Assembly: GCA_023634235.1 (NCBI GenBank)
Contig: JAMKCF010000001.1
Coordinates: forward strand, 14,332,258 to 14,396,257
Direction of reading: 5' to 3'
Source: Pisaster brevispinus
Lineage: Eukaryota; Echinodermata; Asteroidea; Forcipulatida; Asteriidae
Length of the DNA stretch: 64,000 nucleotides
Shown here: piece after piece, positions 55,450 to 64,000 of the stretch
How the letters are laid out: each line of letters opens with the position of its first letter
Numbering within the stretch: position 1 is the stretch's first letter
Notes under the pieces: model-generated
What the model was told of the DNA's origin: nothing
Databases searched by the model: none
What the model saw: only the letters and a program-made list of their open reading frames with translations
Position numbers and translations under genes: made by a program

Positions 55450-55820
55450 CTGTAAAAAAATAAACAAATACAAACACATTTAAAAACACAAATAGCATCC
55501 GGTGAATCACATGGAAATCCAATCATATTGCCAGTACATCTTTATTTCCATTAAGTACAATGTATATATCCAAATATGTATCCAAATATTTAGGCAAACA
55601 TGTACTTATAGTTGTCGAAAGGAAAAAGACAGGTATTGGTTTTCTGTACACTGTAAACATGTTCTCTAATTGTGTTAGAAAAAATAAATTTCTTCAATCA
55701 CTGTTATACTGCAAGAAGAGAAATACACGTAGAAAAAGAAAAAACAAACATTATTATATTCACACTCAAAGCCTACACAATGTACAACTCGACCGAAAAA
55801 CAGTAATACATAGAACATAC

Positions 55821-55937
55821 CGCTTTTTTGCGTTTGGGTTGGGCGTCGATTTTGGGTTGGGCGTTGATTTCGGGTTGGGTGTCGATTTCGTTTTCCGTGC
55901 CTTCCGGTGCAGCTCCTGAAGGATCTACGGGTACGAC
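55821..55937 (-). CDS. Internal phase-0 exon with short repeats (39 codons)
   Basis: TCGATTTAG|GTC to AAAGCG|GTATGT. It encodes VVPVDPSGAAPEGTENEIDT and then a triple QPEINA/QPKIDA repeat ending PKRKKA, an NLS-like end. All exons found in this gene are phase 0-0, so any can be skipped or duplicated without changing frame. The 5' end of the gene lies beyond 55940 and was not identified. Confidence 0.6.
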
Positions 55938-55939
55938 CT

Positions 55940-57165
55940 AAATCGAAGGAAATACATGTATATGAAACATGGGAAGGACATTTACATGTACAAGCTTGAG
56001 TGCAAAACATGATTGTGAGTAAAAAAAAAAAAATGTTCATATTAACTTCATAAAAACAATAGTGTCTTAAGTGAAATTCGTTGAGGAGGGACAACAGGAA
56101 ATCTGGCTAATCCATGATATAAGCAAAACTTTGATTTTATTATTTTGCGCTTTTAAAAAAGTTTCTTTAAATCGTTCGTTAACTGAATACATTTTTTGGT
56201 TACGGTTGTCATTTCATTTCCAAGATTCGACTGATGTTTGTCTGGTAGTAATAAGACTGCATCAGATTGAAACTTTTTCATTAATTGTAAAAAAAATGAT
56301 CAAATCCGTATTACATATTTGGGTGAATATTTGGTAACTGTACATGTAGGTCTCGCATGCAGCTTAAAATATGGAAATTGTTCTTTCCTTCCCACATTTA
56401 AGCGAGACATGTGGGAACACAGTTCTCAAAAATGTTTGAATACATGCAAGACTGGCACTGTACACAGGGTTCTAACCAAGGATCCTGCGACCACTGACCA
56501 CTGACCAAAATGTTGCTTTTTCCGACCACACCACTCATTTTCCAACTTTTCAAATCAAACATGCCCATTTGCTATCAAAGATGAGCATAGAATTTGTCGT
56601 TATCAGTAAAAATCAATGCATTTGTACTTTATAGTTTGAAATAATACTCCAATTCTGTTAGATGGGATTCAGTCCCGAGACCATCGCCACTTCAAAAGGT
56701 TTATAACGACTACTAAAAAATTCCTGGGCAGAGCCCGGTGTCTGTAATGCACTTTTTTTGCCTAGTTAGTAAAAATAAGCAGACTTGGGGTTATTTAGCT
56801 GTTGACTTGATAGTAACATTAGTTTCCTTGAATTGTAATCAATAAAGGATAAATTTTATATGTAACATCTTCAAAAACTGACAAGGATGCTGTCACAAAA
56901 GCCTGTGTGAAGGCCCTTGGTAAAGATAAAAAAAAATGCAGAAAAGAGTACGGACATCCAAAAAGTGGAACTGAGCAAGGTTGAGAAAACAGGCAAAAGT
57001 TAGACATAGACCAATGGGAAAACAACTAAAAGGATACATGAAGAGTCAGGTGATGATACAAACAGTAAGAAATTGAAAGGTATGATGGCATATTTAACAC
57101 CTTTACAGTAATTTGACTGGTGCAGAATCTTACCTTTTAAAAAGAAATGTACACATAATAATTAT
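55940..57165. other. No gene recognised
   Basis: AT-rich, with short frames only. It may hold the missing first exons of the minus-strand gene at 53.9-55.9 kb. Confidence 0.4.
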
Positions 57166-57169
57166 ACAT

Positions 57170-57310
57170 CGTCACAGTTTCTCAAACATATTGCTAAATA
57201 AAGTTTGAAAAATCGCGCTTTCATTTCAATCTTCTTCTCGTCTTTGTTTTGGTGCCTTTTGTCCTTTGGAAAATAAGTGCTTTATAAATAAAGTTATTAT
57301 TATTAGTTTT
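57170..57310 (+). mobile_element. L2-type LINE 3' end
   Basis: The sequence ends AAGTGCTTTATAAATAAAGTTATTATTATTA, the typical terminal stem and ATT tail of L2/CR1-like LINEs. No ORF is attached. Confidence 0.55.
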
Positions 57311-57954
57311 ATTATAATTGTATGTTTTTTGTATTAGGAAACAACTATATAAGCTGGGAGTCATCAGTTTGTCAAAACTATATAATATTTTAGTATACAG
57401 GGTTTTCAAGTTTTTAAAATGACGTTTTTTTAACGGTTGGTTTTGTATAAGTACAGTAAAGATCCCGTCCACGCACTACGGCGTGGATGCTTTTTTGCCG
57501 TTTGTTTTATTTGGAACCTGTAGAAACACTGAAAATTTGGCAACTGTCACCAACGAACCGCATAACCATCTTTGATCAGTAAAACAAATTTATATATCAA
57601 GTAAAAAAACATTTGTGTTTGGTAAGCTGCTGCATCATGCCCTGCTGAGCAGTCGGGGATCTGTTGCTACACATTCTCGTGATTTATTGTTGATTACGCA
57701 CCTGTGGCATCAACACAAAGTGACACATTACTTCGCTAGCGTATACATGTATTAAGGACATCACCTACACATATGATTGCTTTAAATGCAGTCCCTAATT
57801 CAAGTTGTATTTATCCGATTTCATTATCAGAGAAGTCAACAGTCCATAACAAGCAGACAGCTGAACAACTTGGGATGCTGGTAGGATTTGAAGGCTTGCT
57901 TAGCCAGGAGGCTCAACCTAGTTATCAGCCACTATCGACCTGTATCCGCAGTTC

Positions 57955-60900
57955 CATGGATGTTATTGTACGGAGCTCCGGATCCAACCGAGGAAATTGG
58001 TCAGCTCAAAACGGAAAATGAGCAGCTTCGTCTGGAGTTAGAGTACCTCAGAGAAAGTGCTTGTAAGTTGAAATCAATTGGTACAAAGTAGGCCTATAAT
58101 AACAAATAGTTTTGGTAGTAAATTTGATTATTGAAAAATGGTTAAAAAAGACAAATCGTGTACGATTCTTAACATTTTAATTTTATTTTATAGTTCATGT
58201 ACAACACAATAATTCTACTCATGTGCCTGGTGAGCACATTAGACAACTGAAAGAGCTAATATTTGCTTGGGAGTCTGGTATGGTGGTAAGTATGGTCACT
58301 CATTGTTTGAAATAACAACTAGCAAAGTTACATTTAGATGAAGACTTGTATGTGATTTATTTGCATATTCTTAGTTGAGGAACTTCTTTACAATGTTTTG
58401 TGCTATTGCAATGTTTCAATATTCTTTGTTTTTACACAATTTCCATCAGTTGAATGTTTTTTTTAAACTATTTTTTTCTTTGAAAGAACACAAGAACTGA
58501 TGAACAAGAGAGAGTACATCAGCATTAACCTATGTCCTCCACACCTGCCACGACCCTTGCCCCAACTGTCAGGGAGGACATCAATTCTGAAATTGTAAGT
58601 ATATTTTGTGCAGGTATAGCACAGCTTTTTTATCCATCAAAACTGTACAATGTAAAATGTTTGAACTGTTACAATAAATGTTTGTGTTTTTTCCTCTCAT
58701 TCTTTCTGAATCCATAAATTGAGACTTCACAACATTCCATGGTGCAGAGCACAGACAGGTTTTGAGACAGGTCTCAGTTGCTAAGAAATGTGTTGATTGT
58801 GGTCAACTTGAATATAGATTAATGTAAAACCATCTTTTTTGTTCATATTATGTGTTTATCTTAACATAAACCTATACTTTTATTTATATTTTTCCTACAT
58901 TTAGGTGTGTTTCTTATATTTGAGCTTCAAAAGGTATAATACAACAAAAAATCAATGTCTGGTGTTTTTTTAACACAAACTTAACTCATGCTTGCCTTTT
59001 CGCTTTATCTTTTTAGCAAATAGTTATATAGCAATCCTTGCACCCTTTTCTGTTGTTTCCTGCCTTTCATGCTGATTCAATTTCATGCTTTACAGTTGAT
59101 GACCCCAACTCATCCAATCTTAGTTACCCTGGGTAAAATATAGTTTGCTCACCTATGTGATGTTTCCTAAACAGTTGTGTTTACTATAAAGTTGTGAGAA
59201 ATTACCTGAATGAAGTTAAATTGCAGTTGGTGACATGACCCATTCACAGGTTTTCAATTAAAGGATATATCTCATTGGTCCTGCTGCTGTAACCGGCATC
59301 CTAAACTGATGAGATGAACCTACCACACAATTTGAGGTGCACGCACACCCTCCTGGGATGGAGGTGCGTGGGTGCCCAGGATGTAGGTCATCTCATGTTG
59401 GGTTCATCTCATCAGTTTTTAATTCCATGCACAGCCGAAGGACAGACGAGATAGCCTGCCCTTCAAAAAGGCCGACCTCGGTCAGCCTAAATTGGATGAG
59501 GCTGAGATTTGTTAGCTGGGGAAAAAAAACAAGGGGGAAAAGATAACTGTTAGCTCAAAATCCTTATTTTGATAGCTGAGATTTATTTATTTATTTTTTT
59601 TTACTCGAAGATTCTGGGAAAAACAAAATTCAAAATTAATATGCTTTTTAGAAAAGCAATAGTTGTACAAGCATGCTTGCAATATTCAGCACAACACAAA
59701 GTCAATTTTTTGTATAAAGTTTTTGGGTTTTGTTTGGGTTTTTTTTTTTTTTTTTTTTACAAATTCGTTGCTCTCTATCTAAACATTATCATTTTGCGGC
59801 CTTCAAAATACTTCATTTCACACCCACATAGCACTACATGTACATGTACATGTGCCTCACATTTTTTATTTAGTTTTGTAAAGTACAGCACTGCAAAAAA
59901 AAAGCATATGTTGCATTGAACAATTTCCCTTGTATCGCGTCGCAAACTACTCGCAAATCATCATTTGCTATATACTTAGCATGTGCACAAAACATTTTCA
60001 GTTCAACAATTTTCCTATGCAACATTTTTTAAATGAAGTTGTTCCCTGGACATAAAATGTGTTTGTTTTTCTCCTCTAATAGCCAGCATCCAAGTCTTCC
60101 TGCCGCTGTGCCTGCCCTCACCTCTGAAGGGCCTGCTTCTGATATGGTAAGTTTTTGGAGCAGTATATGCATGCTTGACCTTTACCAATCTTTAAAATTT
60201 ATCAACCATAAGACACTAGTAGTGCATTTGTATGAGTTGTGGGTATAAAAGAGCGTCAATAGAAAACGGTCTTCAAAAAATCACATTTACAATGTGAAGA
60301 AAGTTGTAAAACAGCTTGACTGTATGTATGTGACAAAATAAAGTTAATTTTATACAATGATGTACCACATTTCCTGATAAGACATCGTTATCAAATCCAT
60401 AATGATGTATATGTAGGTAAAAACATCACAGCCTAACTAAAATCTCTTAACTTTGATACACTTTTTATTGAAGATCGAGTACATCAAGTTGGACACCGAG
60501 CCCCAAAAGTATTCCAGCATAAAAGTAAACCGTCTGCAGTTTAGAACTCTGCTTTCCAGAGCCAATACATCAAAGGATCAAGGAGGTTTTCTCCTCAATG
60601 GACTGATTGGCCTGGTGTTTGATACCAAAACTCTGGCACAATCTTCTGGTCTTGGGATAAAAGGAGGGAGAAAGCCTGATGCTTTGGACCACAACAAAGT
60701 GTCTGCAATTAGAGGTGCAATATCATAGTTGAATTCACTTCTTCCCCCACCCCCCTTTCTTATAATTTGTGTATAAATCACACCTTTCACAATACAGCAA
60801 TCAGTTTGGTTAATTATTATAGACGTATTTACGTCCAGAAATTGTTAAAAAATGTCTGCAGGTATATGAACATTTTACGCATTGTTTCCATATATCCACA

Positions 60901-61108
60901 CAATCTAAGCTAAGGTCGCATAAAGGAATAATTGAATAAAATACATGTTCTATGATCAATTACCTTCCATATTACGTGCACATTGCTTGCAGCAAGAATG
61001 GCTGGAGTGAGCCAGGAGCACAAGAGTTTTGTAGGAAGTTCACAAATAAAATTGGGAATGCACGAAGGGAGCTGAAACGACCAACTTTGTGTGTAAAGGT
61101 GAGCCAAT
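57955..61108 (+). CDS. BEN-like gene 3, multi-exon
   Basis: Exons by eye: 57955-58062 (a leucine-zipper-like EEIGQLKTENEQLRLELEYL), 58194-58285 (joins in frame; HIRQLKELIFAWESG), about 58486-58594 (APTVREDINSEI, with an in-frame TAA upstream at 58527), about 60087-60147 (HPSLPAAVPALTSEGPASDM), about 60475-60715 and 60998-61108. The 60475 exon carries the BEN-like signature: GLVFDTKTLAQSSGLG, then GGRKPDALDHNKVSAIR. The last exon (NGWSEPGAQEFCRKFTNKIG) fits the end of the domain. Coiled coil followed by BEN is common in this family. The intron linking the last two exons has no consistent phase, and the gene's 3' end is not identified. Confidence 0.55.
59303..59418. mobile_element. Short MITE in an intron of BEN-like gene 3
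   Basis: AAACTGATGAGATGAACC at 59303-59320 is perfectly inverted at 59401-59418, 116 bp overall. A second, weaker inverted pair (GCACGCACACCCTCC / GGAGGTGCGTGGGTGC) sits inside, so the whole unit folds into a hairpin. No clear target duplication. Confidence 0.6.
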
Positions 61109-61254
61109 AGCTACTTTTTCTTCATGTTAGTGGCAGGTACAGCCTTCATTCAACTTGTTCTTTTGCAAGAGTAGCAAGATTTAAATATAGAATGTATTAT
61201 GTGAAGGTTTAGTAGAGGTATGCAGATTTGTACCACAACTTATTGAGTAATCAG

Positions 61255-61481
61255 GCCTGTGGGGTGTCGTGGCTGTGTGGTCATTGAAGTCAAGTGATGG
61301 TTTTGTCAGCAGCAGATTGTGGGTTAAGCCCAATCATAGCACAGTCCTTGAGCAAGACACTTTACCATAATGTTTTGGTTTTTTTTGGATGGGACATTAA
61401 GCCGTAGGTCCCCATGTACTATGATCGGTATAGTGCACGTAAAAGAAACCAGAACACTTATCTTGGAAGAGTAGGGGTTAA
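61255..61481 (+). mobile_element. tRNA-derived SINE with conserved tail
   Basis: A-box-like TGGCTGTGTGGTCA at 61270 and B-box-like GTGGGTTAAGCCC at 61318 lie at tRNA spacing. The body has CCTTGAGCAAGACACTTTACC and GGGACATTAAGCCGTAGGTC, motifs I know from SINEs of echinoderms, molluscs and amphioxus. It ends near GTAGGGGTTAAAC. Confidence 0.75.
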
Positions 61482-61810
61482 ACATTACAGGTTTTCCCAG
61501 AAGTACGCTAATTTCATTAACAGGAATATGTAATGAAAATAATTTCTTATTTGGGTTTTTGCTTTTAATTGCAGAAGCAGAGAAGTAGCTTTCTTAATTA
61601 AACTTTGCCCTGATGGAGATGCGTCGATGGCAATGCTATTCCTCCACGTGAATACAAAATTTCAGTTAAACAAAATTAGTCGAACAGAAGAGCTGCAGAT
61701 ATTAAATTTATACATGTGATATGTTCAACTCTGAAAAAATTGTACCCTCATTTCTGGAAAAATGATAAGGAGCCAAAATTCACTTTTCAAACATTTAACA
61801 ATTAAGTCAT

Positions 61811-61915
61811 TGCAAGTCTGACAAACCGGCAAATAAGTCTAGTCGCAAATCTGACAAACCGGCAAACAAGCAGTACCACAACGAAGCTTATAAGTCGGTT
61901 TGTCAGATATGCGAC
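61811..61915. repeat. Inverted repeat with CTGACAAACCGGC
   Basis: gtcgcaaatctgacaaaccg (61842-61861) pairs with 61896-61915 with one mismatch. A third partial copy lies at 61811-61830. Possibly a MITE fragment. Confidence 0.45.
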
Positions 61916-62504
61916 CCAATCTGCTTATTCGCAGGTTTCAAATTAAGGATACCAAAATTGCCCACCGAAAAAAAGGTAATTTTTATATTTATTTTATTCA
62001 TAATTGTACATGTAGTGTAGTAATATCCTGTGATTTAATGGTCAGAAATTTGAGACTACAGTTAAAATCAGTCTACTGTGAAAATCCTGGAATTGTGATA
62101 ATTATGGCAGCTTTCTTTCACACTTCATCTAATTCAAACAAAACAAAGATAAAAATTGATTGAAGTACAGAGAATGAATACGAGTATTTTTTAATTAGTC
62201 TTAACTCTTAGGACAAATGTGATCATTTACAAGCTTTTTCATGTTAAAGATGATGGGGTCATACTTTGGTATTTAAATGACCCTGGAAAGTAATTGTGTA
62301 CTTTTTAAAATTTGTCAAGACATGCTGAAGTCAGTGAGAAATCAGTTAAATAATTATCAGACAGTATATAATCCATAGAAACAAAACCTTAGAAATAGAA
62401 GAGTATTTCAGGGGAGTCATAATTTTAGAATTTTTGAATTTTTGTCATTTAGTATGGGGATCTATCCGCCGACATATTTCCGCTAATTGCCCTCATTGTG
62501 ACAT

Positions 62505-62880
62505 TTAATTATTATTTCGGCCTCCTGACATGCTATTGGCATGCTATGCACTTGCTTTGTTCCTGTAAATGCTATGAAACGGCATTCGCATGGTATGCTA
62601 AATGGCATGCGCATGCTATTGGATGGCATTAGCATGCTATATTGGGACAGCATGATGTTATGCTATGGGATGGCATGCGCATGCTGATAGCATGCGAATG
62701 CTATACCTAATTTAAATATTTCGGCCTCCTGACATGCTATTAGCATGCTATGTGAATGCTATCTGCACATGAATGCTATCAAAACTGCTTGAATGCTATC
62801 AAATACAAGCCTAGCATGCGAATGCTGTTAGAAGGCCGTCCAAATAGCATTCGCATGCTGTCAGGAATGCCAAGTGTATG
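62505..62880. repeat. GCATGC-rich palindromic array
   Basis: At least 20 occurrences of GCATGCTAT, GCATTCGCATG or similar half-sites occur in 375 bp. The phrase CGGCCTCCTGACATGCTATT begins two larger units (62520 and 62725), roughly 205 bp apart. Confidence 0.7.
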
Positions 62881-62984
62881 CTAAATGACTGCAGTCAAGT
62901 TTGGTGAGAGTATGACTATTTTTTTGTTAAGGTGTAACCGTTTCTGAAACGATCGGTCACAAGTGCAACCATCCCCATCATGAA

Positions 62985-63663
62985 CAAAATTTTGAGTAAA
63001 AATAAAACGTTAACACAACTGCGCTTGTAATAAAAAAACATTGCTTCTTCAGTGCAACATTTTTTGGCTCTGCGCAATCACCCTGCAAAATTAACGAGCA
63101 TGTGCAATCAAATTGTTGTGGAACGCCCTCTAGCCTTCAATGTTTCTTGCATTTATTACCTCAAGCACAGTTTTGAAATAAAGACTAAGAGACGAGCCTG
63201 ATTGGAAACAATATTTGTGTGTGTCGCATCTGATCGTGTGTTTGCTGTGTAAAGAGTGATCGCAATTATTATAATTAATGTTTCGCGGCACTTTTTAATT
63301 GAATTGTTTTACGCTTATCCGAACCGTAAAAATGTAAACGTTTAACCGGTTGATCTGTTGGTTAACCGTGTAACCGTCACAGGCTTAGTATACATGCAAA
63401 ATTGTGAGACCTGTTCCTCGATAACAAAATTTTGAGTAAAAATACCTGTAAATACAACTGCGCTTGTAATAAAAAACATTGCTTCTTCAGTGCAACATTT
63501 TTTGGCTCTGCGCAATCACCCTGCGAAATTAACGAGCATGTGCAATCGAATTGTTGTGGAACGCCCTTTAGCGTTCAATGTTTCTTGCACTTATTATCTC
63601 AAGCACAGTTTTCAAATAACAAAGACTTTGAGCCTGATTGGAAACAAAAATTATGTGTGTGTG
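62985..63663. repeat. Direct repeat, two copies of about 240 bp
   Basis: 62985-63224 and 63424-63663 align end to end, from CAAAATTTTGAGTAAAAATA to GATTGGAAACAA, with few differences. Similar-length frames in the two copies are by-products. Confidence 0.75.
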
Positions 63664-63674
63664 TATTTTCAAAT

Positions 63675-64000
63675 TCTTTTCAGTTATAGACTCATTGAGC
63701 ATTGAAGATTGAACTTGGGTTACTGTGACCCCGTGTTGACTTTTACTTACGGGTCAACCGGAAGTGGGACCATATCTCAAGAACTACACAACCGATTTTC
63801 AATTTCTTTTCAGTTGTAGACCCTTTGAGCATTGGAGATTGAACTTGGGCTACCGTGACCCCATGTTAACCTTTACTTCCGGGTCAACCGGAAGGTGGAC
63901 CATATCTCAAGAACTACACAATCCATGTTTAATTTCTTTTCAGTTATAAACCTTTTGAGCATTGAAGAAAAGCCTTGTGTTACCATGACCCAATGTTGAC
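63675..64000. repeat. Tandem repeat of about 130 bp, continues past the window
   Basis: Units start with TTTCTTTTCAGTTATAGAC...TTGAGCATTG, continue GAACTTGGG(T/C)TACYGTGACCCC and GGGTCAACCGGAAG, and end CATATCTCAAGAACTACACAA. Two full units and part of a third are seen. The CCGGAAG core recalls the array at 22.9-24.0 kb. Confidence 0.75.

Noticed and set aside
63432..63949. Several 60-85-codon Cys-rich ORFs near the right end
   Set aside because: They lie inside direct and tandem repeats and appear in parallel frames in each unit.
1..64000. CRISPR arrays, operons, bacterial promoters or Shine-Dalgarno sites
   Set aside because: The window is eukaryotic. The tandem arrays have no constant-repeat and unique-spacer structure.

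Overview
This window reads as nuclear DNA of a metazoan, most likely a marine invertebrate. It is AT-rich, coding capacity is split into short exons bounded by GT/AG sites, and most of the sequence is transposon debris. The families present (CR1- and L2-like LINEs including one with a PHD/SGNH ORF1 and one with a 2A-like NPGP motif, Ty3/gypsy elements, a Polinton/Maverick relic, tRNA-derived SINEs, hAT, THAP and BEN genes) and the many TACATGTA stretches fit an echinoderm, hemichordate or amphioxus-like genome. An echinoderm or other ambulacrarian is my best guess, but the sequence alone does not prove it. I saw no bacterial gene, operon, CRISPR array or rRNA.

Layout. 0.7-3.7 kb: minus-strand exons of a BEN-like gene. 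4.0-7.0 kb: a broken, intron-containing hAT-type gene. 9.1-13.3 kb: LINE A (minus; coiled-coil ORF1 plus EN-RT ORF2). 14.4-22.0 kb: LINE B (minus), cut twice by LTR elements: a solo LTR at 15.23-15.79 kb and a degenerate Ty3/gypsy element (Gypsy-A, plus) at 16.25-20.52 kb. 22.2-22.75 kb: two exons of an unrecognised basic nuclear-type gene. 22.9-24.0 kb: a degenerate satellite array. 24.0-24.2 kb: a SINE. 24.2-26.4 kb: a decayed Polinton relic (minus). 26.4-26.9 kb: an inverted copy of the 22.3 kb exon and a possible first exon. 28.1-30.6 kb: L2-like LINE C (minus). 30.6-31.8 kb: G/C homopolymer tracts and a tandem duplication.

31.9-42.6 kb is the most informative part. A THAP-domain gene on the minus strand has been split by a 9.44-kb Ty3/gypsy element (Gypsy-B, 32843-42285) with a 4-bp target duplication. 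The 3' LTR of that element was later hit by a Harbinger-type MITE and by a truncated L1/Tx1-like LINE.

43.5-45.8 kb: a LINE scrap and a minus-strand gene of an unnamed zinc-motif family. 46.9-48.5 kb: several unrelated tandem repeats. 48.9-51.8 kb: LINE D (plus), which lacks its RT. 52.6-53.2 kb: a second, frame-broken BEN-like gene. 53.9-55.9 kb: a minus-strand gene with at least six phase-0 exons. 57.9-61.1 kb: a third BEN-like gene (plus) with a MITE in an intron. 61.2-64.0 kb: a SINE, an inverted repeat and three repeat arrays.

No gene here looks both complete and undamaged except possibly the small multi-exon genes. The genes do not form a pathway. What links them is repeated insertion and duplication, and several insertions can be ordered in time because target duplications and reading frames are still legible.
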